A stretch of DNA of 64,000 bases from assembly GCF_001457695.1 (NCBI RefSeq), contig NZ_LN831025.1:1054001-1118000 (forward strand). The letters run 5' to 3'. The notes beneath the pieces are model-generated. The model did no database searches. It saw only the letters and a list, made by a program, of their open reading frames with translations, and was not told the origin of the DNA. The position numbers and the translations under genes are program-made. Origin of the DNA: Campylobacter jejuni (lineage in GTDB: Bacteria; Campylobacterota; Campylobacteria; Campylobacterales; Campylobacteraceae). Shown one piece after another: positions 49,598 through 59,355 of the stretch. Positions within the stretch are counted from its first letter, which is position 1, and each line of letters begins with the position of its first letter.

Positions 49598-50959
49598 TTA
49601 ATTTTTAATCATTTGTTCTAAACTTAAAGCCCCGTCTAACAAGGTTTGTTCATCATAAGCTTTGCAAATCAGTTGTGCTGATATATTAAGCCCTTCTTTA
49701 TCTTTTGCAACAGGCACACTAATGCCTCCAAGCCCTGCTAAATTTACAGAGATAGTATAAACATCTTCTAAATAAGTTTGCATAGGGCTTTTTTGAGTAT
49801 CAAATTTAAAAGCCGTTGTAGGAGTTACAGGCATAAAAATAAGATCACAATCTTGTAAAATTTCTTCATATTTTGCCTTGATAAAAGCTCTAGCTCTTTG
49901 CGCTTTGATATAATACGCATCATAATATCCACTGCTTAAAACAAAAGTTCCTAACAAAATTCTTCTTTTTACTTCTTCGCCAAAACCTTCGCTGCGTGTA
50001 TTTACATACATTTCTTTTAAATTTTGGATATTTTCGGAACGCTTACCATAACGCACCCCATCATAACGACTTAAATTTGCACTTGCTTCAGCTGTTGCGA
50101 TGATATAATACGCTGCAATATCAAACTTAGAATCAAGTAAATTTTTATATACAATCTCATGTCCATTAGCTTTTAACATATCTATAGTTTTTAAAAGTGC
50201 GTTTTTTACTTCACTATCTGCATCATTGACATAATTTTCAATCACTGCGATTTTTAATTTTTTATTTGCATTTAAATTTGGAGCGGTTTTGATAAACTCG
50301 ATATTTGCACTTGTGCTATCCATTTTGTCATATCCTGCGATCGCATCATATAAAATTGCCGCATCTTCTACATTTTGCGTTAAAACCCCGATTTGATCCA
50401 AACTTGAAGAATAAGAAGCCAAACCATAGCGACTCACTCTTCCATAACTCGGTTTAAATCCTACACAACCACAAAAAGCTGCGGGTTGACGTACAGATCC
50501 TCCTGTATCAGAACCCAAACTTGCCAAAGCCAAGCCACCCGCTACCGCAGCAGCACTTCCACCACTTGAACCACCTGGCACACGCTCAAAATTTAAAGGA
50601 TTTAAAGTTTTGCCATAATAAGAACTCGCTGTTGAACTTCCCATAGCAAATTCATCCATATTACAACGCCCAAAAGGAGAAAAACCATTAGCTTTTAAAT
50701 TAACAATCGCACTTGCATCATAAGGAGCGATATAACCTTGTAAAATCTTACTCGCACTAGTAAGCTCCCAGCCCTTTACACTGATATTATCTTTTATAGC
50801 TATAGGCACACCTTCACCTGAAACACTTAAGTCTTTATCTAAAAATTGTTCGATATAAACACCTAATTTTTTTTCTTTTTTTGCTTTTTCATTGAGTTCT
50901 TTTTTTAAATTTTCAAGTTCTTCTTTGGAGTATTTTAAAGCTTCTTTTAAAGTTATCAT
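49598..50959 (-). CDS. gatA: Glutamyl/aspartyl-tRNA(Gln/Asn) amidotransferase subunit A
   Basis: GatA is the glutaminase of GatCAB, which corrects Glu-tRNA(Gln) and Asp-tRNA(Asn). The 453 residues have the amidase signature with the Ser-cisSer-Lys triad: Lys in [12 protein letters not shown], the Ser-rich loop [14 protein letters not shown], and the nucleophile in [15 protein letters not shown]. The start overlaps the stop of a small membrane protein gene by 4 bp. Confidence 0.97.
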   Translation of the reverse strand: MITLKEALKYSKEELENLKKELNEKAKKEKKLGVYIEQFLDKDLSVSGEGVPIAIKDNISVKGWELTSASKILQGYIAPYDASAIVNLKANGFSPFGRCNMDEFAMGSSTASSYYGKTLNPLNFERVPGGSSGGSAAAVAGGLALASLGSDTGGSVRQPAAFCGCVGFKPSYGRVSRYGLASYSSSLDQIGVLTQNVEDAAILYDAIAGYDKMDSTSANIEFIKTAPNLNANKKLKIAVIENYVNDADSEVKNALLKTIDMLKANGHEIVYKNLLDSKFDIAAYYIIATAEASANLSRYDGVRYGKRSENIQNLKEMYVNTRSEGFGEEVKRRILLGTFVLSSGYYDAYYIKAQRARAFIKAKYEEILQDCDLIFMPVTPTTAFKFDTQKSPMQTYLEDVYTISVNLAGLGGISVPVAKDKEGLNISAQLICKAYDEQTLLDGALSLEQMIKN

Positions 50960-51066
50960 TTATTTTCCTTTGTTTTTTTGATCAAAAATACCGCTAAAGC
51001 ACTAAAAGCTAAAACCACCGCTATAGTTGTGATGATAATGCTATTTGGAATAGGATTTTCTAGCAT
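50956..51066 (-). CDS. Tiny single-helix membrane protein (Cj1060c-like)
   Basis: The 36-residue protein [19 protein letters not shown]… has one membrane helix (about 9-29) and a Lys-rich tail (KKTKENK). It overlaps the ileS stop (ATGCTAG) and ends in the ATG of gatA, so it is coupled on both sides. The tight fit and protein-like hydrophobic composition support a real gene. No function known to me. Confidence 0.7.
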   Translation of the reverse strand: MLENPIPNSIIITTIAVVLAFSALAVFLIKKTKENK

Positions 51067-53813
51067 TGAATCCCTTTTAAAACTTCTTCACATCTTAAAC
51101 AAGGTGTTTCTTCATTTTTACTTTGAAGTTTCCAACATCTTGGGCATTTACAAAGTGAAGCTTTGGTGATTTTAAATTTCTCATTCTCTACTTCAAATTC
51201 AGCCAAAATTTCTTCATTTTCATTGCTGATTTGACTTACCATAAACCAATCGGCTAATTCCTCATTTGGGAATTTATTAAAACTGATGTTTAAATTTAAT
51301 TCCAAAGTAGATTTAATGATTTTATCTTTTTTAAGTATATCAATTTGTTCAAAAAATTTCTCTCTAGCGCTCATTAAAAATGTATCATCTATACCAAAAT
51401 CATAATCAAAATCTTGAGTTAAATTTAGATCAAATACATCTTTTGCATCACCTTTAATTAAAACATTAGCATGTTCTAAAGCCTCATCTACACTATAGCT
51501 TAAATTTGGAGCAAGCAAATTTAAAAGCTCTTTTGCTATCAAAGCCATAGCTACTTGAGCAGATTTTCTTCTTTGGACATTTTCACTATCGCAATAAAGT
51601 CTATCTTTACTGATATCAAGATAAATCCCACTTAAATCCGCACTTAAGAAATTTAAAAGCAAACTAAAACCTTTAGCAAATTCATAAGCAAAAAATGCTT
51701 CTTTACTTGCTTTAAAAACTTTAGTTGCACGGCTTAATATCCATTTATCAATAAAGCTAAATTCTTTAACTTCTAAATCTTTTAAATCATTAGTATTAGC
51801 AAGTAAAAATCTTATAGTGTTTCTTATTTTGCGGTATTGTTCGCCTACTTGTTTTAAGATATTGTCTGAAATTTTTAAATCACTTGAATAATCACTTAAA
51901 AGCATCCAAAGTCTTAAAATTTCAACTCCATAGGTTTTTGCTACATATTCAGGAGCAATCACATTGCCTTTAGATTTAGACATTTTTTGCCCTTTTTCAT
52001 CAGTGGTAAAACCATGAGTTAAAATGCTTTCATAAGGTGCACTTTCATTGATCGCTGTACCTACAAGCAAAGAGCTTTGAAACCAACCACGATGCTGATC
52101 GCTTCCTTCTAAATACATACTTGCTCTTTTTTCTCCTGCGTCATAAAGTCCGCTATTTAAAACCGCATTAAAAGTACTTCCACTATCAAACCAAACATCT
52201 AAAATATCATATACTTTTTCTAAATTTTCAGTGTTGTATTTTGAGTTTGTAGGAATTAAATCTTTGATTTCAAACTCCCACCACGCATCAGCACCGTGTT
52301 TTTCAAAAATAGCTGCTACAAAGTCAAAAAGTTCATCATCAAAAATCACTTCTTTAGTGTTTTTATCTCTAAAAAAGGCTATAGGCGTTCCCCAGTCTCT
52401 TTGTCTTGAAATACACCAATCTGGGCGATTTTCCACCATAGAGCCTATTCTTTTTACTCCACTTTGTGGATAAAAAGTTGTTTTTAAAAGTTGTTCTATT
52501 GCACACTCTCTTAAAGTTTTTCCTTGAAGTTTTGGCTCATCCATTAAAATAAACCATTGTTTAGTAGCTCTATAGATTACAGGCTTATGTGTTCTCCAGC
52601 AAAACGGATAAGAGTGTATAAATTTAGAAGAATGCAACAGTTTTGCGCCTAAAAGTTCTAAAATTTTTTCATTGGCCTTAAAAATATGAAGACCTATAAA
52701 CTCTTCAAGCAAATGAGAAGGCAAAAGCTCTTTAGCTCTTAAAGTTTCATCATAACATCCACCATCATCAACAGGCATTAAAACTTCAATGTCATATTTC
52801 AAACAAGCATAATAATCATCTTCGCCATGTCCTGGTGCAGTATGCACAAGTCCACTTCCACCATCCATCAATACATGCTCACCCATGATTAAAACAGATT
52901 TTCTTCCATTTAAAGGATTGATAGCTTCAAGTTTTTCAAATTCTTTTGCGTTTAGTTCTTTTTGAATTTCTCCACTTGTAAGTCCTTTTTCTACCATGCT
53001 TTTAAGTAAAGCACTTGCAAAAACCAAACCCTCTTTAGTGATCACATAATTTTCATTAGGATTTAAAGCTATAGCTTGATTAGCCACCAAAGTCCAAGGC
53101 GTAGTTGTCCATATCACTGCACTTGCTTTTGAAACGCCTAATTTTTCACAAGCTTTTACATCCAAATCAAAAGCCACAAAGATAGAATAATCTTCTTTAT
53201 CTTGATATTCTACCTCAGCTTCTGCCAAAGCTGACTTTGCCGCCCAACTCCAAAAAACAGGTTTAGAACGCTCACAAAGTAAGCCTTTTTTAGCAATCTC
53301 GCATAAAGTTCTATAAATCGCTGCTTCAAACTCAAATTTCATAGTCAAATAAGGCTTATCCCAATCCGCAATAATGCCTAAATTTTTAAATTCTTCTCTT
53401 TGGATATCTACAAATTCACTCGCATGTTGTCTGCAAAACTCACGAATTTCTTTCTTGCTTAAGCTTTTTTTCTTTTCTCCAAGCTTTACTTCTACTTGTT
53501 GTTCTATAGGTAAACCATGACAATCCCACCCTGGAGTAAAACGCACACTCTCACCTTTAAAATAATGCGTTTTGATAATAGTTTCTTTTAAAATTTTATT
53601 TAAAGCATGTCCTATATGGATATGTCCGTTAGCATAAGGGGGGCCATCGTGTAAGGTAAAACTTTTTTTCGCATTTTTGCGATTTTCTTTCATTTTTTCA
53701 TAAGCATAATTTTGCTCAAACCATTTTTTAAATCTTTGCGGTTCAAGTTCCGCTAAATTCGCCCGCATAGCAAAAGTAGTGCTGGGCAAAAGTAGAGTTT
53801 CTTTGTAGTCCAT
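51060..53813 (-). CDS. ileS: Isoleucyl-tRNA synthetase IleS
   Basis: The class I synthetase charges tRNA(Ile) and edits valine. It has 917 residues. The HIGH motif is [10 protein letters not shown], the KMSKS loop [10 protein letters not shown], and the C-terminal zinc site [20 protein letters not shown] chose ATG 53811-53813, which follows AGGTGG; an in-frame GTG three codons earlier falls inside that ribosome site. A -10 TAGAAT lies at 53843-53848 on the minus strand. First gene of the operon that runs towards xseB and murC. Confidence 0.97.
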   Translation of the reverse strand: MDYKETLLLPSTTFAMRANLAELEPQRFKKWFEQNYAYEKMKENRKNAKKSFTLHDGPPYANGHIHIGHALNKILKETIIKTHYFKGESVRFTPGWDCHGLPIEQQVEVKLGEKKKSLSKKEIREFCRQHASEFVDIQREEFKNLGIIADWDKPYLTMKFEFEAAIYRTLCEIAKKGLLCERSKPVFWSWAAKSALAEAEVEYQDKEDYSIFVAFDLDVKACEKLGVSKASAVIWTTTPWTLVANQAIALNPNENYVITKEGLVFASALLKSMVEKGLTSGEIQKELNAKEFEKLEAINPLNGRKSVLIMGEHVLMDGGSGLVHTAPGHGEDDYYACLKYDIEVLMPVDDGGCYDETLRAKELLPSHLLEEFIGLHIFKANEKILELLGAKLLHSSKFIHSYPFCWRTHKPVIYRATKQWFILMDEPKLQGKTLRECAIEQLLKTTFYPQSGVKRIGSMVENRPDWCISRQRDWGTPIAFFRDKNTKEVIFDDELFDFVAAIFEKHGADAWWEFEIKDLIPTNSKYNTENLEKVYDILDVWFDSGSTFNAVLNSGLYDAGEKRASMYLEGSDQHRGWFQSSLLVGTAINESAPYESILTHGFTTDEKGQKMSKSKGNVIAPEYVAKTYGVEILRLWMLLSDYSSDLKISDNILKQVGEQYRKIRNTIRFLLANTNDLKDLEVKEFSFIDKWILSRATKVFKASKEAFFAYEFAKGFSLLLNFLSADLSGIYLDISKDRLYCDSENVQRRKSAQVAMALIAKELLNLLAPNLSYSVDEALEHANVLIKGDAKDVFDLNLTQDFDYDFGIDDTFLMSAREKFFEQIDILKKDKIIKSTLELNLNISFNKFPNEELADWFMVSQISNENEEILAEFEVENEKFKITKASLCKCPRCWKLQSKNEETPCLRCEEVLKGIQC

Positions 53814-53842
53814 TTTTTCCACCTAATTTTTAATAATCTTAA

Positions 53843-53848
53843 ATTCTA
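53843..53848 (-). promoter_or_regulatory. ileS promoter -10 box
   Basis: The minus strand reads TTGAGTAGAATTTAAG, a -10-like TAGAAT with TTGAG before it, about 30 bases upstream of the ileS start. It lies in the 98-bp divergent gap with the CinA-family gene. Confidence 0.45.
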
Positions 53849-53883
53849 CTCAAATTAGCTTTAATTTCTACTTTGTTTTTGGC

Positions 53884-53889
53884 TATAAT
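53884..53889 (+). promoter_or_regulatory. Promoter -10 box for the CinA-family gene
   Basis: The plus strand reads TTTTTGGCTATAATTAT: a T-rich tract and an extended -10 (TGGCTATAAT). The predicted start leaves about 17 bases before the ATG at 53912, with ribosome site AAAAAAAGGAAA between. Confidence 0.65.
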
Positions 53890-53911
53890 TATAAGAAAAA
53901 AAGGAAAATTT

Positions 53912-55000
53912 ATGAAACATTTGCTTTATCTTATAGGAGATGAGCTTACTATAAACGAAAAATTCAAAAATTATATTTATAGAACTTATGAAGAAAAATT
54001 TAAAGAAATTAACGAAATTCGCATACAAAATAAAACCGATAAAGATTTACCCTTTTTGCTTGAAAATCTCTTAAATCAGTATGATTTTATCACTTTATTT
54101 ACAAGCCCTTTGCATTATGCGACTGTTGCTAAAATTTTAGCAACTTTAAATGATGATAATCTTATCTTAAAAGATGATACCTTGGTTCCAGATAAAGCAG
54201 AATTTAGTAAAAATAGCTTTGTGTGTAATTTTTCAAATTCAAAAATCAATGTCGTTAAAATAAATCCAAGCGAAAAATTACCCAATCTTCTTGGGCATAT
54301 AAAATTAAATTTTGCATATTTTTGCATTTTTGGCATGGATGATGAAAGTGCTATATTACTACTGCAAACCCTAACAAAATCTTATGAGATAAGTATAAAA
54401 TCAACCAAGCTTTTAGATAATCTTGTGCTTATTAAGGCCACTTGCGCTAATTTTGGAAAACTTGATGGTTTTTTAAATAGCGTAAAAAATCTTTTTGGAC
54501 AAAAGGTGTTTTTAGGTAAAGATCCTATACATTTTATAAGCTCTAAACTTTTAGAAAAAAAAATAAAAATTTCTTTTGCTGAAAGTTGCACAGGTGGACT
54601 TTGTGCAAGCACCTTAACCAAAATTTCAGGTGTAAGTGAAATTTTTGAAGGTTCTATTGTAAGTTATTCCAACCGCATCAAACACGAATGGCTTGGAATT
54701 AGCGAAAGCGTCTTAGAAAATAATGGCGAATACAGTGAACGTTGTGTTTATTTTATGCTAAAAGGTATTTTTAAAACGGCTAATCCTGATTTTGCCTTAG
54801 CTATTAGCGGAGTAGTTGGCGAAAAAGATGAGGGAAAAATAAAATCAGGCACTATTTATATAGGTGCAATGTTTAGAGATGGAACTTTTATCCAAGAAAC
54901 GCTTTATTTAGATGGAGATCGTGAATTTATGCAAGAACAAGCTGTTTTGGCAACTTTTTGCTTACTTTTAAAATTAAAACCTGAAATTTTTGAAATTTAA
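53912..55000 (+). CDS. CinA-family protein with C-terminal nicotinamide-nucleotide amidase-like domain
   Basis: The 362-residue protein has a divergent N-terminal half (about 1-195) that only partly resembles the MoCF/COG1058 domain. The C-terminal CinA domain is clear: KIKISFAESCTGGLCASTLTKISGVS, then FEGSIVSYSNRIKHEWLGIS and FALAISGVVGEKDEGKIKSGTIYI. CinA C domains deamidate NMN or nicotinamide nucleotides; whether this one is active is not shown. The chosen ATG is the second in the frame and has a good ribosome site; the earlier one at 53873 precedes the predicted transcription start. Confidence 0.85.
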   Translation: MKHLLYLIGDELTINEKFKNYIYRTYEEKFKEINEIRIQNKTDKDLPFLLENLLNQYDFITLFTSPLHYATVAKILATLNDDNLILKDDTLVPDKAEFSKNSFVCNFSNSKINVVKINPSEKLPNLLGHIKLNFAYFCIFGMDDESAILLLQTLTKSYEISIKSTKLLDNLVLIKATCANFGKLDGFLNSVKNLFGQKVFLGKDPIHFISSKLLEKKIKISFAESCTGGLCASTLTKISGVSEIFEGSIVSYSNRIKHEWLGISESVLENNGEYSERCVYFMLKGIFKTANPDFALAISGVVGEKDEGKIKSGTIYIGAMFRDGTFIQETLYLDGDREFMQEQAVLATFCLLLKLKPEIFEI

Positions 55001-55011
55001 GGGATTTAAAA

Positions 55012-55432
55012 ATGAAAGAAATTAAGCTAAAAGAAGACTTGGAAAAAATTTATCCCTTGATAAAACAATTAAGAAATAACCTATCTTTGAAAGATTTTTT
55101 AGACAAAATCCAACTTGCTACACAAACTCAACATTATAAACTTTTTACCTATGAAAATGAGGGAAGCTACAAAGCAGCTTGTGGAGTCATGCCCTTTACT
55201 TTATCATAATCATTGTCTTTATATTTGTGATTTTGTCGTAGATGAAGCTTTAAGAGGAAAAGGTATAGGTCAAGCTTTTTTGAAAAAAATCCAAATTTGG
55301 GCAAAAGATCAAGGATATGAAGAATTAGAACTAAGTTCAAGTTTTTTTAGAACACAAGCTCATGAATTTTATATCCAAAAAATGGGTTTTGCAAAATCCG
55401 GTTTTGTTTTTAAGAAAAATATCAAACTATAA
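55012..55432 (+). pseudogene. Frameshifted GNAT-family acetyltransferase (Cj1063-like)
   Basis: The first frame (55012-55209) gives 65 residues of an acetyltransferase N-terminus ending GSYKAACGVMPFTLS. The rest continues in another frame (to 55432) with YHNHCLYICDFVVDEALRGKGIGQAF, the acetyl-CoA site (R-G-K-G-I-G), and HEFYIQKMGF. One indel near 55195-55210 would join both into a standard protein of about 140 residues. No homopolymer run lies at the break, so simple phase variation is unlikely. The unit follows the CinA-family gene by 11 bp. Confidence 0.8.
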
Positions 55433-55457
55433 TATTTTTTGATTAAGCTTTACATTT

Positions 55458-55463
55458 TATAAT
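55458..55463 (+). promoter_or_regulatory. Promoter -10 box for the nitroreductase pair
   Basis: TATAAT in TACATTTTATAATTAAT lies 33 bases before the ATG at 55497, in the gap after the acetyltransferase remnant. Plausible vegetative promoter for both nitroreductase genes. Confidence 0.5.
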
Positions 55464-55496
55464 TAATATTATTATTTTTTGATTTTAAGGAATAAA

Positions 55497-56117
55497 ATGA
55501 ATTTTAAAGAACTAATTTCAAAACGCAGAGCTTGTAAACTTTTTAATGATAAAAAAATCAATGAAAAGGATTTGCATTTTATCTTAGAAAGTGGAGTCTT
55601 AGCCCCAAGCTCACATGGATTTGAGCCTTGGAAATTTGTAGTATTGGAACAAAAAGAACACAATCTTAAACTCTCAACTCTATGTTACAATCAACAAAAT
55701 GTAGCAAGTGCGAGTCATAATATCATTTTTCTAGCAAGAAAAGATCTTCAAAGCAAAGATGAATTTGCACAAAAACAAGTGCGTCGTTTCTCAGATTCTA
55801 GCGAAGAAAATTTTCAAAAAATTTTAGAAATTTACACCCATAAAACCAATGCAATGAATGATAATGAACTCTATCATTACGCACAACTTCAATGCTATCT
55901 TGCTATGATGCAAATGTCACTAGCTGCAATGAGCTTAGGTATTGATTCTTGTATGATAGGTGGCTTTGAAAAAGCTAAAGTTGATGATTTTCTTAATTTA
56001 ACTTATCCTTTTGAAACTGCTGTAATTTTATCCTTAGGATATAAAGCCTATGAACCAAAATATTCTACTCAACGCTTAAATTTTAATGAAGTCGTCGAAT
56101 TTTACAAGGAAAAATAA
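55497..56117 (+). CDS. Nitroreductase family protein (RdxA paralogue)
   Basis: The 206-residue FMN-dependent nitroreductase has the N-terminal SKRRACKLFNDKKI, then the substrate/flavin loop LAPSSHGFEPWKFVVL and the C-terminal [17 protein letters not shown]. The ATG follows AAGGAATAAA; an upstream in-frame start at 55479 lacks a ribosome site. It overlaps rdxA by one base (TAATG) and is similar to it over its whole length, so the pair arose by duplication. I remember the corresponding reference gene (Cj1064) as disrupted; here it is intact. Confidence 0.88.
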   Translation: MNFKELISKRRACKLFNDKKINEKDLHFILESGVLAPSSHGFEPWKFVVLEQKEHNLKLSTLCYNQQNVASASHNIIFLARKDLQSKDEFAQKQVRRFSDSSEENFQKILEIYTHKTNAMNDNELYHYAQLQCYLAMMQMSLAAMSLGIDSCMIGGFEKAKVDDFLNLTYPFETAVILSLGYKAYEPKYSTQRLNFNEVVEFYKEK

Positions 56118-56722
56118 TGAAAAAAGAACTTGAAATTTTTAGCACAAGATATTCTTGTAGAAATTTTAAAAATGAAAAACTCAAAAAAGAGGATTTAAAT
56201 TCTATTTTAGAAATAGCAAGATTAAGCCCAAGCTCCTTAGGACTGGAACCTTGGAAATTTATAGTAGTGCAAGATGAGAAAAGAAAAGAAGAACTTTCTA
56301 AAATTTGCAACCAGCAAAAACATGTAAAAGATTGCGCTGCGTTAATTATCATCATTTCAAGACTTGATTTTTTGGATTATTTTGAAGAAAAACTTAGAAA
56401 AAGAGATATGAGTGAAACAGAAATTCAAAAACGCTTAGATGCTTATATGCCTTTTTTAAAATCTCTAAATCAAGAAGAAAAAATATCTTATGCAAGAGAA
56501 CAAGCTCATATAGCTCTAGCTAGCATACTTTACAGTGCTAATGCTTTAAATATAGCAAGTTGCACTATAGGTGGTTTTGATAAAGAAAAGCTTGATTCTT
56601 ATTTATCACTTGATATTCAAAAAGAAAGATCAAGTTTGGTGGTAGCTTTAGGATATTGCAACGATGAAAAAAATCCTCAAAAAAATCGTTTTAGTTTTGA
56701 TGAAGTTGTAAAATTTATTTAA
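56117..56722 (+). CDS. rdxA: NAD(P)H nitroreductase RdxA
   Basis: The 201-residue FMN-dependent oxygen-insensitive nitroreductase has FSTRYSCRNFKNEKLKK at the flavin-phosphate site, LSPSSLGLEPWKFIVV, and SCTIGGFDKEKLDSYL. By analogy with Helicobacter RdxA it activates metronidazole, so an intact copy predicts susceptibility. It shares most of these landmarks with the preceding gene. A perfect 14-bp inverted repeat follows its stop codon. Confidence 0.88.
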   Translation: MKKELEIFSTRYSCRNFKNEKLKKEDLNSILEIARLSPSSLGLEPWKFIVVQDEKRKEELSKICNQQKHVKDCAALIIIISRLDFLDYFEEKLRKRDMSETEIQKRLDAYMPFLKSLNQEEKISYAREQAHIALASILYSANALNIASCTIGGFDKEKLDSYLSLDIQKERSSLVVALGYCNDEKNPQKNRFSFDEVVKFI

Positions 56723-56747
56723 ATTTTGCTTTTAAGCAAAATTTAAA
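56718..56747 (+). terminator. Hairpin after rdxA
   Basis: TTTAAATTTTGCTT and its exact reverse complement are separated by two bases, a 14-bp stem that begins at the last codons of rdxA. There is no T-run after it on the plus strand, so termination may rely on the stem alone. The minus strand has no gene nearby that could use it. Confidence 0.55.
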
Positions 56748-56814
56748 TAAAAATAAACTGATTCTTTTTTTGTATTTTTACTAAGTCTTTGCTTAAATTT
56801 TATACAATTTTGAT

Positions 56815-56820
56815 TATAAT
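56815..56820 (+). promoter_or_regulatory. pgsA promoter -10 box
   Basis: TTTTGATTATAATTTTAC contains TATAAT preceded by TGAT and a T-rich tract, 28 bases before the pgsA ATG. Good match to the Campylobacter vegetative promoter. Confidence 0.6.
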
Positions 56821-56847
56821 TTTACATTTAATTTCACAAGGCTTGTT

Positions 56848-57384
56848 ATGAATTTACCCAATATCTTGGCGATTTTTAGAATGGTTTTAGCGCCTTTGCT
56901 ATTTTTTTTATTAATTCATCATTTTGAAAATATTCATCAAAGTTGGATTAACTATTTTGCTGCTTTAACTTTTTCATTAGCGGCTTTAAGTGATTTTTTT
57001 GATGGATACATCGCAAGAACTTGGAAACAAACCACAAAACTGGGTGGAATCTTAGATCCATTAGCCGATAAAATGCTTGTTTTATCAGCTTTTTTAGGGC
57101 TTTTACTTACAGGAAAAGCTAATGAATGGGTAATTTATATTATATTAGTAAGGGAATTTTTTATCACAGGTTTTAGAGTTGTAATGATTAGCGAAAATTT
57201 AAATGTCAATGCTTCTTTTGCAGGCAAACTTAAAACCGCTTTTCAAATGACTGCGATAGGATTTTTAATCATGGAGTGGATAGGCGGTGAAATTCTACTT
57301 TACATAGCTTTGATTTTAACTCTTTATTCTGGATTTGAATACATCTATACTTATATAAAAGCTCAAAAAAAAGGAGAAAAATGA
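56848..57384 (+). CDS. pgsA: CDP-diacylglycerol-glycerol-3-phosphate 3-phosphatidyltransferase PgsA
   Basis: The membrane enzyme makes phosphatidylglycerol phosphate, precursor of phosphatidylglycerol and cardiolipin. It has 178 residues with about five helices. The CDP-alcohol phosphotransferase motif D-G-x2-A-R-x8-G-x3-D-x3-D is complete in DGYIARTWKQ...GGILDPLADK (about 53-76). It overlaps the protease gene by 4 bp. Confidence 0.96.
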   Translation: MNLPNILAIFRMVLAPLLFFLLIHHFENIHQSWINYFAALTFSLAALSDFFDGYIARTWKQTTKLGGILDPLADKMLVLSAFLGLLLTGKANEWVIYIILVREFFITGFRVVMISENLNVNASFAGKLKTAFQMTAIGFLIMEWIGGEILLYIALILTLYSGFEYIYTYIKAQKKGEK

Positions 57385-58487
57385 GATCTTTATTGCTTTT
57401 AATTGTTATTTTGATTTTGGGAATTAAATTTTATTCTATTGAATTTTTAGCAACTGTTTTAGTCATCTCATTTTTAATTTTCTTTCACGAATTAGGACAT
57501 TTTTTAGCTGCAAGATCTTTGGGTGTAAAAGTTGAAGTCTTTAGCATAGGATTTGGAAAAAGTCTTATAGAGCGTGAATTTAAAGGCACGAACTATCGCT
57601 TAAGTGCTTTGCCACTTGGAGGATATGTTAAACTTAAAGGACAAGATGATATGCGTCCTGGTTTTGAAAATCTAGACAAAGATAGCTATAGCATTTTAAG
57701 TCCTTTAAAAAAGATTTATATTCTTTTTGCTGGACCATTTTTTAATCTAATTTTAGCTTTTTTTCTTTATATTATCATAGGAAATTTAGGTCTAAACAAA
57801 CTTGCTCCGCAAATAGGAAACATAGCGCCAAACTCTGCTGCACAAGAAATAGGACTTCAAAAAAATGATACTATCTTAGAAATTAACGGTGTAAAAATTC
57901 AAAGCTTTGATGAAATTTCAAAGCATTTAAGTTTAGAGCCTTTGAAAATATTAATCGATAGAGAAGGAAAAAATTTAGAATTTACCCTAACTCCAAAAAT
58001 AGGACAAGGATATAATGACTTTGGACAAATCGTTGAAAAACCTCAACTTGGAGTCAGTCCAAATGGGACAAGCACTCTTGTAAAACATCAAGGTTTAGAA
58101 AGTTTTAAATATGCCATACAAGAAAGTTTTCAAGCTTCTACACTCATCATCAAGGGTATAATAAAACTCATAAGTGGTGAAGTTGAAGCAAAAAATTTAG
58201 GCGGTATTATCACCATGACTGAAATTACCTCAAAGGCTGCACAAAATAGCTTTACTTTGCTTTTATTTATCACTGCTTTAATTTCTATAAATTTAGGCAT
58301 TTTAAATCTTTTACCTATTCCTATGCTTGATGGAGGACATATACTTTTTAATCTTTATGAAATGATTTTTAGACGCAAGGTTCCACAGCGTGCTTTTGAA
58401 TACTTAAGTTACGCAGGCATGGCAATACTTTTAAGCTTAATGCTCTTTGCAACTTATAATGATATATCAAGGATTGCAGGTGAATAA
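57381..58487 (+). CDS. rseP: Site-2 intramembrane metalloprotease (RseP/M50 family)
   Basis: The 368-residue zinc protease has the HELGH motif at residues 36-40 and the second metal site in NLLPIPMLDGGH near 310-320. A single PDZ domain (about 140-200: GLQKNDTILEINGVKI) lies between. The E. coli RseP has two PDZ domains and cleaves anti-sigma factors and leftover signal peptides. With no sigma-E in Campylobacter, signal peptide clearance is the more likely role. Coupled to pgsA. Confidence 0.9.
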   Translation: MRSLLLLIVILILGIKFYSIEFLATVLVISFLIFFHELGHFLAARSLGVKVEVFSIGFGKSLIEREFKGTNYRLSALPLGGYVKLKGQDDMRPGFENLDKDSYSILSPLKKIYILFAGPFFNLILAFFLYIIIGNLGLNKLAPQIGNIAPNSAAQEIGLQKNDTILEINGVKIQSFDEISKHLSLEPLKILIDREGKNLEFTLTPKIGQGYNDFGQIVEKPQLGVSPNGTSTLVKHQGLESFKYAIQESFQASTLIIKGIIKLISGEVEAKNLGGIITMTEITSKAAQNSFTLLLFITALISINLGILNLLPIPMLDGGHILFNLYEMIFRRKVPQRAFEYLSYAGMAILLSLMLFATYNDISRIAGE

Positions 58488-59340
58488 AAAATTTTCCTAC
58501 CCTATTCCAAATTTTACTGATAGAAGAAAAAGTATCATCTTTTGGCGCTATTTACGTTTTCAAGCAAGAAAAATTCTATATTTTCCTCAAGTAAGGCTTC
58601 TAGAAAAAACGCTTAATGAAGAAAAAAATAAACATTTAAAAGACTTTTTCTCTCAAAGACCCTATGCTTGCTACAATGCTATAAGAAGATTTTGCGATAA
58701 AAGTTTTAAAGCAAATGAACGCGTTAAAACACTTATTTATGATGTTGATAAGGGACTTACTTGTTTTAAATTTCTTCCCGAAGAACAAATGATTTTTTCT
58801 TTTGATGAAGATTTTGAGCTTTTTTTAGGATATAACCATAATGTTTACGAAGAAGGTTTTTGGGCTTTTTCTTTAAAATTTAAAAAATACACTATTTCAC
58901 AATGTAATTTTTGCTTTACTTTAGAAAATAATCTTCTACTTTCTTGCATACAAGGATATAAATACAAAGATTTTAATATTTTAGAAATTAATAAAATTTT
59001 AACTAAAAAATGTCATGGTTTGCGCCCTGTTGCTTTACTTATAGAATGCTCTAAGATGCTTTGTGAAATTTTAAAACTTCAAGCTACTTTAGGTGTACAT
59101 GAAAAAAATCAAATCCGTTCTCAAAAAGGAAAAGAAAAAGGATATTTTGTAGATTATCAAAAAATTTGGCTAGAAAATGGTGGAGAATTAATAAAAATCG
59201 ATAAACACAAATACTACAAGCTCCACCACTCGCAAAAAAACCTAGAAGAAATCCCTTCACAAAAACGCTCCATGTATAAAAAACGTTTTGCCATGCTTGA
59301 AAATATTAAACAAAATTTATTCCAAATTTTATCTAAATAA
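58480..59340 (+). CDS. Hypothetical protein (Cj1069-like)
   Basis: I choose the GTG at 58480-58482, inside the end of the protease gene, because AAGGA lies six bases upstream; longer frames from TTG 58447 or ATG 58459 lack this. The product (286 residues) is soluble, Lys/Phe-rich, without membrane segments or known motifs. It contains a Cys-rich middle (YTISQCNFCFTLENNLLLSC). I recognise no family. Coupling to the M50 protease and pgsA suggests expression with them. Confidence 0.75.
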   Translation: MNKKFSYPIPNFTDRRKSIIFWRYLRFQARKILYFPQVRLLEKTLNEEKNKHLKDFFSQRPYACYNAIRRFCDKSFKANERVKTLIYDVDKGLTCFKFLPEEQMIFSFDEDFELFLGYNHNVYEEGFWAFSLKFKKYTISQCNFCFTLENNLLLSCIQGYKYKDFNILEINKILTKKCHGLRPVALLIECSKMLCEILKLQATLGVHEKNQIRSQKGKEKGYFVDYQKIWLENGGELIKIDKHKYYKLHHSQKNLEEIPSQKRSMYKKRFAMLENIKQNLFQILSK

Positions 59341-59355
59341 TACTTTTTAAATATT

